From contig OY747717.1 in the NCBI GenBank assembly GCA_963556495.2, positions 2,897,501 through 2,961,500 on the forward strand: a DNA stretch of 64,000 bases. The letters run 5' to 3'. A model generated the notes under the pieces. It saw nothing but the letters and a program-made list of their open reading frames with translations, had not been told where the DNA came from and searched no databases. Positions 35,436 through 47,194 of this stretch are shown here, piece after piece. A program made the translations under genes and the position numbers. How positions within the stretch are numbered: position 1 is the first letter of the stretch; each line of letters starts with the position of its first letter. The DNA comes from Valencia hispanica (Eukaryota > Chordata > Actinopteri > Cyprinodontiformes > Valenciidae).

Positions 35436-36799
35436 GAAAATCACCAGTTAAAAGAATGCAACAAATAAAATCTGAAATATTAAACCTGATCCAAGAACTG
35501 CAATGATTGACAAAAATAAATCAATTGTTATTCAAAGCAACAAAAAAAAAACATCACAACTATTTCGGTGGCTTCTCGGAAAATGCCAAATCACCGGTTG
35601 CTATGGCAACCTTTTTCTGGCCAGCGGGGGCGCGGGGCAAATTCCTCCCGTCATCAGACATCGGAAGTGGATCCACAAACTAACCCAACTCTGCGTGAAA
35701 AGTGTCAGTAGTACCAGGACCGCCCTCGGCCATTGGTTTCAGAACCTTCTGGTTGCCGGACCTCTGAATGTTTGCGTCTCGGCGGCAGGTTCTGTTGGAG
35801 GTCTGACGGGTTAAAGAGAACCCTCAGGTCCAGGTCGGACGGAACAGTTCAGATCTAAGATATAATGGGAGTGAATGAGAGTGTGGGAGGTTCTCTCTGC
35901 CATCCGGGGCTGATTGGACAGCAATCTGTAAGTCCTACTGCAGTAGCATACAGAAATACGTGGTTTGAGGTGGAAATGGGATGGAACTATGGACTGAAAG
36001 TAGCTTGGAAAAAATAAAGGAAAGTTTTTTAATTTTTTTACTGGTTGAAAATTTAGTATTTGACATCATCGCTTGTTTTCCCTCGTAATTATAAATCGGA
36101 TGTAACTGCAACACTGACCCATTCATCTTCACCTAAAGCTAAATCCATCCATCTTAGCGAGGTGCTGTTTCTCTCCCAAACTAGTCGTGGATTTTTCTGT
36201 GGAACGTATCTCCAGATTATTAGTGGAACATTTTAAAATATTCTAAGGAAAACACATCTTCAGGAAGACGGATTATTCAGGTGCTATCCTACTTCACACG
36301 CTATTGGCCAGCGTTTTCGAAGCACCCAATCCAGGAACTGTATTTATTTTGTTTGCCAGTGATTGGTTGTATCCCAGAGCAGAGTGGAGATAAAGAAGAC
36401 TGTCGATGGAGCGATAAGTTATTTTCTAGTTCGCTTTGCCTTACGCCCTTGAATCACACACATGCTGTACCTCAATTTAAATGACAGCTAATGATGTGCG
36501 TTTCGACTGTTTTTCATTTGATTTCTGATTTATTTGCTTGTAAAAATTTGTAATTAAAAAGACTGTAAATCAGAAATTTGCATTTATGATGCTAGCTAAC
36601 ATTAGCTAGCACTTTAAATACTCACCGAGACCTTGTAGAGCTCTTCCTTCCTGTTGGCTCTGACTCCACCGACTATTTCTCCCCCAGGATTGCTGCCACT
36701 TTCCACATGGCCCGATTTATAGAGGTTTTCTCCATTTTTAAGGCTCTTTCCTTCTTTCTGGAAGAAGGATGCGAAGCTCGCTAAACTCACAGCCATTTT
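35436..36799. other. Intron sequence, nothing recognised
   Basis: A moderately GC-rich block at 35570-35850 and a GCTAGCTAACATTAGCTAGC palindromic stretch near 36591. No splice-flanked exon was found. Confidence 0.4.
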
Positions 36800-37200
36800 T
36801 CTTCTCCTCGTGTGGTTTGGTGATGTAAATTTTGTGAGAGGAGCAGTTGTAGTCCAGTACGCAGGGCCACTGGAAGTAATGTTGAACAGGTGGTGCTGTG
36901 AAAAAATCTCTGGACAAAAACACCTGGAACATCTGGAGATGATGATGCAAAGAAGGATTCTTCATAAAATCCAAAAAATTATAGACAACCCTGAGCATCC
37001 TCTTCATGAAACTGTCATACAACAACAGAGCGTCTTCAGTCGGAGGCTTCTTCAGTTTCGCTGCAACACAGACCGCTACAGGAAATCCTTCCTGCCCACA
37101 GCCATCATTATCTACAACAACTCCTTAAATAATTAATTATATGAGCTACACCAACACTTCATTTCCTTCTGGGATCAATAAAGTATTTTTGAATTTGAAG
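36800..37200 (+). mobile_element. Rex1/CR1-like LINE 3' end
   Basis: Runs into GAGCATCCTCTTCATGA, TCAGTCGGAGGCTTCTTCAG, ACAGACCGCTACAGGAAATC, and a GGGATCAATAAAGTATTTTT tail with TTGAA. This is nearly identical to 61310-61570. A 5'-truncated insertion on the + strand. Confidence 0.85.
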
Positions 37201-37495
37201 CTATATGCCTATTTAGAATACATTTTAAAAATTAATAGATTGAGATTCACTTCTTTATGGTTATATACACTTCAATTAACACAGCCAGGGTTTGTAACAT
37301 ACATACATCATCAGTTCTACTTCACAATAACGCTACAACAATGCAATAAATTTGGACAGCTGGCATGAACCGGAGTCACTACACCATCTAAATGTCACAC
37401 GCGACTCTATTAGCTCCAAGATCCTTTTACGTACACCACAAGGAAATAATGTCCTACTATTTAAACATATTATTGAACACATCCATTACGCAAAG
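37201..37495. other. Intron sequence, nothing recognised
   Basis: AT-rich spacer between two LINE-derived blocks. Confidence 0.4.
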
Positions 37496-38420
37496 AACAC
37501 AATTCAATTCAGTTTATTTAAATAGCGCATCTCAAGGCATTTAATAAGAAGTCATTTCAATACATTTATACAAACATTCCAATCAGTTAAAAAGTTTCCT
37601 ATTTAAGGAATCCCAGCAGATTGCGTCAGTCATTGGCGTGAGGTTGGGCCCCGTTGATGCAGACTTTCCAACCACAGCAATCCTTCAGCAATCCCTCATA
37701 CTGAGCAAGCATGTAGCGACGGTGGAGAGGAAAAACTCCCCTTTAACAGGAAGAAACCTCCAACAGAACCAGAACCAGGCTCAGTAGGAGCGGCCATCTG
37801 CTACGACCGTCTGGGGGTTTGAGAAGACAGAGCAGAAACACAGAAGGAACAGAAGATCTGATATAAGAGAACTTTCTATGATACAGAAAGTAAAAAGTTG
37901 ATAACAGGACACAGTGGATGTTCAGTTACTGGGAGCATCATCCCAGTCGATGCCCCCCGTCCAACAGGGCATTGCAGCCAAGCAGGATACCAGATCAGGT
38001 ATATCTTCTATGGAGAGAAAAACACTGAGAGAAAACAAAGTTAACAGTCGAAATAACAGAATGTACTGTAATACAACTGGAGAGTTGTAGGAGAGAAAAG
38101 TAGCAGAGTGAAGAAAGTTGGTAAGTCTGTCCTCCAGCAGTCTAAGCCTATAGCAGCATAACTACAGAGATAGCTCAGGATGACCTTAGCCACTCTAACT
38201 CTAAGCTTTATCAAAAAGGAAAGTTTTAAGCCTGGCCTTAAAAGTAAACAGAGTGTCTGCCTCACGGACTAAAGCTGGGAGCTGGTTCCACAGGAGAGGA
38301 GCCTGATAACTAAAAGATCTGCCTCCCATTCTACTTTTAGAAATCCTAGGAACTACAAGTAAACCTGCAGTCTGAGAGCAAAGTGCTCTTTTAGGAACAT
38401 AAGGAACAATTAGATCTCTG
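37496..38420 (-). mobile_element. LINE-type 3' untranslated region, antisense
   Basis: Starts ATTCAATTCAGTTTATTTAA on + and includes GGAAAAACTCCCCTTTAACA, GGAAGAAACCTCCAACAGAA and CTGGTTCCACAGGAGAGGAG. This is a widely dispersed fish repeat, non-coding here, read as an antisense LINE tail. Family name uncertain. Confidence 0.55.
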
Positions 38421-38462
38421 ATGTATGATGGAGCTGATTATTATGGGCTTTATATGCTATAT

Positions 38463-38660
38463 GTTTATATGTTTTTGTGGACAACTGTTCTCTCTGGTTT
38501 TGAATGCTGTGCAGCTGGAAGGATTTTTGCTGATACTTTTTATTTTTGGACATTTGTTATGATGCATAACCATGGCAACAAGGTGGTTTACAACTGGCAG
38601 CAGCTGATTAACATCACACAAGCTCAAATTACTAGCATCTCTACAGCGCGGCTCTAACAT
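38463..38660 (+). mobile_element. LINE ORF N-terminal fragment
   Basis: The + strand reads FLWTTVLSGFECCAAGRIFA, then DTFYFWTFVMMHNHGNKVVY and NWQQLINITQAQ. It is nearly identical to the minus-strand reading at 1950-1790. Only this stretch is shared; flanks differ. Confidence 0.7.
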
Positions 38661-38718
38661 GGCTCTATATGGTCCGGGCGGTTTTCCCATAAAATTCTGC
38701 AATCGCTCTAGTTGGTGG

Positions 38719-39191
38719 TAGACTTGTAGTCAAGACCGCCTAAACCGAGACCAAGACACTACCAAAACCAGAGGGTATCGAGACCAAGACCAAGACAGAC
38801 CATGTCAAGACCAAGACCGATACCAAGTTGAGACCGGAGAAAAAAAAACAGACTAGTATTGAAGCTACACAATAACTTGTATGAACAGCAGCATACTAGA
38901 GTTCAGCCACAGTTTACATTCAATACATATTAGACGGTATTACTTCAACTACAGGCAATACAGAGACAGACCGTGTCATGTGTGTGACTGAGCTCACCGT
39001 AAATGTTTTTGCAGACTGGGTGAGATCAACTATGTGTAGCAATTGTATGATGGTTGTTACTGCACTAGACTTGTAGTCAAGACCGCCTAAACCAAGACAA
39101 GACCAAGACCATCGAGACCAAGACAAGACCAAAGACCCTCAAGGCCTTGACAAGACCGAGACCAAGACCGGTCTCGAGACATACATCACTA
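38719..39191. mobile_element. Non-autonomous hAT-like element, GAGACCAAGACC-rich (473 bp)
   Basis: Bounded by a perfect 8-bp target duplication GTTGGTGG at 38711-38718 and 39192-39199. The left end is TAGACTTGTAGTCAAGACCG and the right end is GAGACATACATCACTA. The ACTTGTAGTCAAGACCGCCT block occurs a second time near 39068. Many CCAAGACC words. No ORF. Confidence 0.85.
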
Positions 39192-39199
39192 GTTGGTGG

Positions 39200-39549
39200 A
39201 GTCATCATACAGTTGGGCGGCCACAGACAAAAGTAGCGCGAGGTGATCTGTACGCCACACGAACAACAACGATGGAGGACCCGGAAGCCATGCAACTAGC
39301 AACTCCACCCCCCTTGCCAATCAGTGACCGGCAGACTTCTGATGTTGCATTTTCAGCCCGACTCGGCACACTTGGCACCCTAACGAAGTAGACACTGGGG
39401 AAAAAAACGGTTACTAGCGTAAGACCTATCTAACATAGTCGTATCAAGCGGAGTTTTTGTTTTTCTCATATTTGAATCAAATTTTCCTTTCATTTTTACA
39501 GATCCTGCGTTTGGCAGGGCTGTTGTTTAATTTCATGAATTAAACCAAA
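39200..39549. other. Intron sequence, nothing recognised
   Basis: No clear feature. A block near 39230-39300 is GC-richer. Confidence 0.4.
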
Positions 39550-40470
39550 AAAACAGGCCTTAAAAATAGCAGTTGTTAAACCACTGCTAAAGAAGAATCT
39601 GGACAACACGTTAATGCAGAACTGCAGGCCAATCTCTAATCTTCCATTCATCAGTAAAATTATTTAAAAAGCTGTGTGTCAGCAGTTAAACAGCTTCATA
39701 ACAATGACCAACCGCTTTGATGTTTTTCAGTCTGGTTTCCGTGGTAACCACAGCACAGAGACGTCACTCGTCAAAGTTTTCATTGACATCTGCATAAATA
39801 CAGACTGTGGTAGAACCACAGTGCTGGTTCTGTTGGACCTCAGTGTTGATCATGATATATTATTGGAACGACTGGAGAGCTGGGTCAGACTCTCTGGTAC
39901 AGTACTTGGCTGGTTTGAGTCTTACCTAAAGAACAGGGACTTCTTTGTTTCAATTGTAAACTTTTCATCAGAATGAACAGAAATCATATGTGGGGTGACC
40001 CAGGGCTCTATCCTGGGGCCCCTCTTATTTAATATCTACATGCTCCCACTAGCCAAGATTATAACAACCAATAAGATTAGCTACCATAACTATGCAGATG
40101 ATACTCAGCTTTATATTACGATGTCACCAGGTGACTCTGAACCCATCCAAACCCTAAGTAAATGGAGAAGCAGCTGTCAGTTTCTATGCTCCTCTAATCT
40201 GGAACAAACTTCCAGACAACTGCAAAGCTGCTGAAACACTGAGTTCTTTCAAATCACGGCTAAAAACGTATCTGTTTAGAGCTGCCTTTGAGTCATGTTT
40301 TCATGTATCATATGTTTGTGTGTGCTTCTTGCTTTATTGCTGTTTTAACTTTATATGCTTTGTGTTTTAATACTATTTTTAATTTTATCCCCTAAACAAT
40401 TAAAGCACCTTGAATCACCTTGTTGTTCTTGCCGTTGAAAGTGTGCTATACAAATAAAATAGCCTTGCCT
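39550..40470 (+). pseudogene. L2-type LINE with internal deletion
   Basis: Reverse-transcriptase motifs are in order: AVVKPLLKKNLDNT and NCRPISNLPFISKI near 39563-39660; FQSGFRGNHSTETSLVKV near 39727; LVLLDLSVDHDILLERLE (motif A, catalytic Asp position changed context) near 39830; [20 protein letters not shown] (motif B) near 39993; YADDTQLYI (motif C) near 40094. After LSKW near 40160 the sequence jumps directly to the ORF's C-terminal end in another frame ([11 protein letters not shown] equivalent), so the middle of ORF2 is deleted. Stops at about 39664 and 39974 also break it. It ends in the usual tail with AATAAAATAGCCTTGCCTTG. Confidence 0.85.
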
Positions 40471-41279
40471 TGCCCAAGAGATCGTGACCTTTTATAGTCG
40501 GCATAAACTGTCTGAGTGGCTGAGAATGAGGTCAAGATAATGAAATCAGAATCGTCCATATCTGCTTCTTGATGTAAAAAAAAAAACAGACTTTATTCTC
40601 CCACATTCAATAAAAGCTAAAAAACAAAAGATATCAAAATGTCATTTCAATCGGGTAAAGTGTAGCTGTCTGCGTTTTAACTCTGAATTGTGTTTCTGCA
40701 GGAAAGTATGACTCAGTTCATCACTCCTATATCCAAAACCTTATTGTTGTTTATTGGGAATTAAGTTGGCAAATTCTTATGAATTTTCCACGCTGCGGGG
40801 AGAAGCAGCGAACCAAAAACTGACGAAACAGAAAAATATTTTAGGCAAGGCAATTTTATTTGTATAGCACACTTCCAACAACAGGGTGCTTTACATGATT
40901 TGGTGATCTAAAAACAAAACAAACAAACAATCATTTACTCAAAGGCAATTTTAAACATTTAAACAAAGGATAATAAGAAAAAAAAAACTGAGTGTTTATA
41001 AATAATTTTGAACCCTTGGTTAAAAATAACTTAAAAACACACAAACATTTTTTTGTTACAATCATTTTAATGATGGTGGAAAAGGTGAAAGTTATGATGC
41101 TAGAAATGAAACCTTAAAGGAAAGTTGCAGTGAAAGTGAAAGTTTACAATCTGGTCGACATATTGGGACTTTAAAAAAAATGTAATGTAGTGTTTTGATG
41201 TCGAACAACAAGGCAAACTTTTTTTGCAGCTTCACCATCTTCTCCCCTCCGGTGTTCATCCCTTCATCTTCGTCGTTTT
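40471..41279. other. Intron with a short antisense L2 tail
   Basis: Position 40845-40925 (GGCAAGGCAATTTTATTTGT, then ATAGCACACTTCCAACAACA) is the antisense 3' tail of an L2 LINE. The remainder is AT-rich. Confidence 0.6.
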
Positions 41280-41600
41280 GTCGTCTATATATGCCCTCTT
41301 CCTTCTTCTCACCCTCCTATTCTTGTTCTCTCCTTTCGTTGTCTATCCCTCGTTTCCTCCTCAGACTTTCAGTCCCACATCGGACGACTTTAAGCCCTCC
41401 ATCTCTGTCTCCCATCATCCGGTCGCTCTTCTCTCTTCCCCGTTTCAGTGAAACACTCCCGTGCCGCCGGGTCGGGTACAATGCTGGGAGCCAGCCAGCG
41501 CTGCAGACAGATGGTCCAGTTATTAGATGTGCATCAGCCCTCCCTCCCCTTCCTGCAGCTCGCTTTTTAATCAAATTAAAGCTGAAAGAGGATGAGGGAG
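41280..41600. promoter_or_regulatory. Candidate conserved non-coding element
   Basis: A pyrimidine-rich lead is followed by a motif-dense stretch, ATGGTCCAGTTATTAGATGT near 41510 and GCTCGCTTTTTAATCAAATTAAAGC near 41559, in non-repetitive sequence. Inference only. Confidence 0.3.
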
Positions 41601-42094
41601 CGAGGGCGAGAGACATGGACTGAGAGTGGCTGAATGAAGGAGAGAGAGAGAGACACAGAGGGGTTTGTCTGAATAGGATGAACGACGACGCTATGAAATC
41701 GCTGTTTACTGTTGTAGCGCCTGCCTGTGTGACCCCACTCCTCCTCGCCCTCCAGGTGTGAAAAACATTACGTCAACGCCGTCTCCAGCTCTCACGGAGA
41801 TTCGTTCTTCCTCAGGAAGTGCGTGATGATGTCATCGTGATGTCGTCAGCATTGCTTGAGGTCAGACCTAAGAACAGCGAGCCACCGAAACAAACGGGGT
41901 AGTGGTGGCGGGAGAAGCTGAGATGAAGCGAAGCTCCTTTAGGTTCTGGTCCGTCTACACTCCCGTCCTCTCCAAGGGTCGGGAGAAATGGATCGTGAGC
42001 AGACGAGGAGAATATTTCAGATGCAAGCCTTCTCTGTCGGCTGGTCGGGGCTCTGCCTCGGAGATGAGGTGAGGAGGTCCGAGTAGAGCCGCTG
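41601..42094. other. Intron sequence, nothing recognised
   Basis: GC-richer than average, with a GAGAGAGAGAGAGA run near 41640. No exon with splice sites was identified. Confidence 0.4.
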
Positions 42095-42290
42095 CTACTC
42101 TGCACTGATTGGAGTCAGTTAAGGTGGTTCTGGTATTTGATCAAGACGCCTCGACTTGGAGGTTCTTTAGACACATCCTGCTGGGTGGGAACCATGAGCT
42201 CTGGAGAGGGACTAAATATACCTACAAAGGTCCTACAGCAAGACGTGGAGAAAGGTGCTGGGTTTAGCTCCTGGTCCTGGATGGATGGAT
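42095..42290 (+). mobile_element. RTE/Rex3-like LINE 3' end
   Basis: GGTGGTTCTGGTATTTGATC, then AAGACGCCTCGACTTGGAGG near 42124-42165, and GGGACTAAATATACCTAC, correspond in order to the end of fish RTE ORF2 (…LIRMPPGR…GRRPRGRPRTRWRDY…). The copy runs straight into TGGATGGATGG repeats, the normal 3' tail type of these elements. Confidence 0.6.
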
Positions 42291-43790
42291 TAATGGATGG
42301 ATGGATGGATGGATAAATGGATGGAGGGATAAATGGATTGGGGGAGTAAATGGATGGATGGATGGATGGATAAATGGATGGAAGGATAAAAGGTTGGATT
42401 GGTGGATGGATGGATAAAAGGATGGATGGAGGGATAAAAGGTTGGATTGGTGGATGGAGGGATAAATGGATGGATGGATGGAGGGATAAATGGATTGGGG
42501 GAGTAAATGGATGGATGGATGGATGGATAAATGGATGGAGGGATAAAAGGTTGGATTGGTGGATGGATGAATGGATGGATGGAGGGATAAAAGGTTGGAT
42601 TGGTGGATGGATGGATGAATGGATGGATGGAGGGATAAAAGGTTGGATTGGTGGATGGAGGGATAAATGGATGGATGGATGGAGGGATAAATGGATTGGG
42701 GGAGTAAATGGATGGATGGATGGATGGATGGATAAATGGATGGAGGGATAAACGGTTGGATTGGTGGATGGATGGATGGATGGATGGAGGGATAAATGGA
42801 TTGGGGGAGTAAATGGATGGATGGATGGATGGATGGATAAATGGATGGATGGAGGGATAAACGGTTGGATTGGTGGATGGAGGGCTAAATGGATGGATGG
42901 ATGGAGGGATAAATGGATTGGGGGAGTAAATGGATGGATGGATGGATAAATGGATGGAGGGATAAACGGTTGGATTGGTGGATGGATGGATAAATGGATG
43001 GATGGATAAATGGATGGATGGATGGAGGGATAAATGGATTGGGGGAGTAAATGGATGGATGGATTGGTGGATGGATAGATAGATAGATGGATAAATGGAT
43101 GGGTGGATTAATGAATGGAGGGATGGATGGATGGATAAATGAATGGAGGGATAAATGGATGGGTGGATAAATGAATAAATGGGTGGATGGATGGATAAAT
43201 GGATGGGTGGATGGATGGATGGATAAATGGATGGATGGATAGATGGATAAATGGGTGGATGGATAGATGGGTGGCTAAATGAATGGAGGATGGATGGATA
43301 GATAAATGGATGGATGGATGGGTGGATAAAGGAATGGAGGATGGATGGATGGATAAATGAATGGAGGGATAAATGGATGGGTGGATGGATTAATCAATGG
43401 AGGTATGGATGGATGGATGGATGGATAAATGAATGGAGGGATAAATGGATGGGTGGATGGATGGATGGATGGATAAATGGATGGATGGATAGATGGATAA
43501 ATGGGTGGATGGATAGATGGGTGGCTAAATGAATGGAGGATGGATGGATAGATAAATGGATGGATGGATGGGTGGATAAAGGAATGGAGGATGGATGGAT
43601 GGATGGATAAATGAATGGAGGGATAAATGGATGGGTGGATGGATGGATAAATGGATGGGTGGATGGATGGATAAATGGATGATGGATGGAAGGATGGATG
43701 GATGGGTGGATGGATGGATGGATAAATGGATGGGTGGATGGATAAATGAATAAATGGATGGATGGATGGATGGATACCTTACAGACATTA
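42280..43790. repeat. (TGGA)n-derived minisatellite, about 1.5 kb, with 250-bp higher-order duplication
   Basis: Units mix GGAT, GGAG, AAAT and longer words such as GATTGGGGGAGTAAATGG (recurs about six times) and AAAAGGTTGGATTGGTGG. In the right half, GTGGCTAAATGAATGGAGG occurs at 43271 and 43521, exactly 250 bp apart, within a matching block of roughly 180 bp. Open frames (MDGW/IGGW and IHPS repeats) are artefacts. Confidence 0.95.
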
Positions 43791-44799
43791 AAGTCTGGTT
43801 ACAAATTTGTTGGCCTTAAACGAAAAGAAAACTGAAATTCTTGTCTTTGGAAGCCCTGAAGTAAGCTAATTGGATGGAATGATGAATAAACAGTGATGGA
43901 TGGATATCTGACAGATAGATGGTAATTTCTTTTCTTATTCTTATTTTTGTACTTGGTTGTTTTTTTTTACCTGTTTGATGTAAACAGACCAAACTAGAGC
44001 GATGCGGTTAGTTGGTGATTGGCTGTCCTGGAGGAAAACTCAAAGCATTCTGGGAAATGTAGGGTCATGTACCTTTGAAATCAGCCGATTTGTCTAACAT
44101 ATGTTGTCATTTTTCTTTTAGTCTCCATGTTTCAACCAAAGTTGCCGTCAAAATCAGAACATCAACATCATGTGTGGAAATGTCGGAAAAATCTTCTTGA
44201 TTTTCCAAACTTCTATGAAACAAGAGTCCAGATTTGTCAAAAAACATTGGAGCATCCTTTTTTAAGGACAGGAATTTCCTCCATCTCCTTCAGAAAATGT
44301 GCAGATCCAGAATTTTCCGTCTGAAATCTCCGTGTCAGTCAGACTAATCCTGGTATCTCCGAGTTTACCTTTCATTTCTGGGACACCATCTGACAAAGGT
44401 TGGATGAAATGCGACGATGTAGCAAACAAACGACTGAGCAGCTCCTCACACAGAGTGTCTGTTTGAACAAGTTCACGAGTGGATAAAAGGCCAAGCTAAA
44501 CAATCAGCGAGTTGTCTTTCTTATAAAGAGCTCTTTGTTTCAGGAGAAATAAACGAGCAACAGTCAGGTGCTGATGGCGCCCCCTGTAGGATGGAGCCTG
44601 ATTTTAAACCTATGAAATCTATAAAAAGGTACATCATGTTGCTGGTGGGGTGTCTGCTGAGCCTCCTGACAGTCTGTACTGTGGGTCAAAAAAAACCCAC
44701 GCATTATAGATGCCTAATTTAATAGAAAGAAATGTCCTATTTTCTAGATTTAAGCACGAAATTATGGAGATAGACAGGAAATACAGGTGAAAAACAAAA
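43791..44799. other. Intron sequence, nothing firmly recognised
   Basis: Includes GGCGCCCCCTGTAGGATGG near 44576, a word common in decayed fish repeats. No gene. Confidence 0.4.
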
Positions 44800-45160
44800 T
44801 CTTGGTTTTTCTTTGAGGCCTTCAGCTTCCATGTTTCATGGAGCAAAAACCCACAGACTGACTGGTACCCAGAACCATGGGGGGGGGGGGGGGGTCCAAG
44901 GAGCTGAAAGAAGGCCTAAGAACAAGAATTGTAGATTTACACAAGTTGTAAAGAATCTTTTTGGGGGCAACTTCTGAAAAACTTCGACTGCTAAGATCAC
45001 CAATTCAAACTACTGTGAAACGGAACAGTTCGGTCGAAATAACAAGGAGGAGTCAGAGAGGCTTTCAACCCTGAAAAATATTGTGTAGCACGTTGGTGGC
45101 TGCATCATGCTGTTTCACTGCCGATGCTACTGGTGCAATATCTACCTGCACTGGTCTGAA
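44800..45160 (+). mobile_element. Tc1/mariner transposase scrap
   Basis: CACGTTGGTGGCTGCATCAT near 45089 encodes a degraded HVGGCIML glycine-rich motif. A G14 run lies at 44881-44894. Only a fossil. Confidence 0.35.
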
Positions 45161-45259
45161 GGGAACAAATTTGGTTAAAAACTGTTTTGAAGTCTATTAC
45201 ATTTATTCACTGTACTCACACACAGATCTATGCGTACGCTTACGGAAAAGTAACATGGG

Positions 45260-45610
45260 CTTGAACATGTTCTTCACATAGGATCACATGTTGTCCCATG
45301 TTGTACATGGTAAACCACATGTGTAGCGCACATAGGTTTCACACATTTCTCACATGTAATCACATAGGCTTCACATTCAGTTTCACATGGGTTTCACACA
45401 TACTTTTCACATGTGGTTTACATGTTATACCATGGGCTTCGCATGCAAATGTCTATAGGTTTCACAGTTTATTACCATGAAAATGTTCCAAATGTGTGCA
45501 AAACACATGTTCTTCACACATCTCACCTGGTGTCTAACATGTTTTCACATGGGACAAAGACTTCACACATGTCATTACATGTGATTTTGCACATGTGAAA
45601 CCATGTGTTT
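45260..45610. repeat. Degenerate array rich in CACATG/CATGTG
   Basis: TTTCACATG-type words recur about every 20-40 bases. By hand count 15 CANNTG hexamers lie between 45285 and 45607 (nine CACATG, five CATGTG, one CACCTG) where about one is expected by chance. CANNTG is the E-box recognised by bHLH proteins, including TCF4 itself. A role is not shown by the sequence. Confidence 0.8.
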
Positions 45611-45769
45611 TTTCCATAAGGGCGTATTTCCTGCATAGGAACAGTTTTACGCATAGTGTGGTATTTACCGTCTTGTATTTGTGCGTAGAAATGTTCCTAA
45701 ATAGAAGAACAGCTCTGACCATGCGTACGCACAGCACCTAGTGGTAGAACGGGGGAACTGCACATTTTT

Positions 45770-45960
45770 ATCACCTCCACCAAGGAGCTCATGTTGGCGT
45801 CTGTCTGTCTTTTAGCTAAATAACCTCACAAAGTTATGGACGGATTTGGATTAAACTTTCAGGAAATGTTAGAAATTTACCAAGGAATAAATGATCATAT
45901 TTTGGGGGTAATCATGCATGGAGATCCTATGAATCACAATCTGGCGGGGTGGGAGGTGCT
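45770..45960. repeat. Dispersed repeat fragment
   Basis: The CCTCCACCAAGGAGCTCATG...GTCTGTCTGTCTTT...AAAGTTATGGACGGATTTGG...TTTTGGGGGTAATC order matches a repeat I recognise as common in fish intergenic DNA. Family not named. Confidence 0.45.
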
Positions 45961-47194
45961 TCATGGAGGTCTGGTCTCTCCATGTGCCTTTTCACTTGTG
46001 TCATCAAGGCGCTTCAGTTTAAAGGATGTTGTTCCACTTCTAAATCAAAGGTTAGCAAACTGTAGTGAGGAACCTGGATGGTCCTGCTTAATCGGTGCAG
46101 CAGGTTGTCCCTGTCCATGGTTACTGATGCCAGCAAAAGCAGCGTCTCCAATAACGCCGACCACACGCGGGTCACACGTGGTGATCTGTTCCCCCCCGGT
46201 AGAAGATCTGCTCCAGCTGTGTTGCTGAGGGACGTTTTATTGGATTCACTTTGATATCCAACCATTTTGTTCCTTTATTTCCAACAGGAACCTCTCCACT
46301 GTCCCGACCGCATTTACTGCCTCTCTCACTTTTTCCCAGGAACTCTTCTGTTTTTATTGGTTCCCCCTGAGCTGATTGAACCAAACAGAAACGTTCAGGA
46401 CTAATTTAACTGATTTACTTTGTTCTAAGAAGTTAAGGATTCCCACAGAAGTGAACAACAGCAAATGAAATGATTCTTTGCCACCTTTTTTTTTTTCATG
46501 TCAGCAGCAGGAATATAACTGCCGTGTGCTGAAGGGGGGGCATGAAGCAGAGGAACCGCTGATAACAGAGGGCAAAAACTATCTGTGGTAAAATGAATTT
46601 GTGCTAAATATGACAATTTTCAAAAAGTCTGTTTATCATGACTCTTTTTCTGCCCCACTTATGTTTCACCTCGATCTCGGTGTCGCTGATATTCCTTTTT
46701 ATTTTTTCTCTCTTGGCCGTTATTTTCACGAAGAACACAAGGATTTAATGCATCTGTTAGAGGAAGTGGTGTGACCAAATATGGTTAATTGAGGGCGTGT
46801 CTGTATGCAAATGACTGAATGGGAACGAGCGCCTATAGGTATATATAGGTATATATATGTATATATATATATATATATATATAATAGCAAAAGATTTTAG
46901 CACGAGTGCTGCACTTCCAGCTAATGTCAATAATTAACGACTCAAGGAAATGTCTGATGAACATAAGCCATCGACTTTAACGTACAGAGTGGGTAAAGAG
47001 CAACAGAAAAATCTTTCCTACATGACATTTCAAATATGAAAAATGAACAATTCAATCTTTTGAAAATAATGGTATGGATTTGTTTGTTAAATTCAAAGTT
47101 AAATTAAATGAAATAGTTGCATATCATTTGTCATCCACAAGGGGGTGCTGCAGCAGTCCCCGCACCCCTAGTTCCCACGGCCTTGGCCTGATCC
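45961..47194. other. Intron with (TA)n microsatellite near 46836-46882
   Basis: GGTATATATAGGTATATATA followed by TA repeats. No gene elsewhere in the stretch. Confidence 0.5.

Noticed and set aside
42374..43788. Open frames of MDGW/IGGW repeats
   Set aside because: Artefacts of the TGGA minisatellite.
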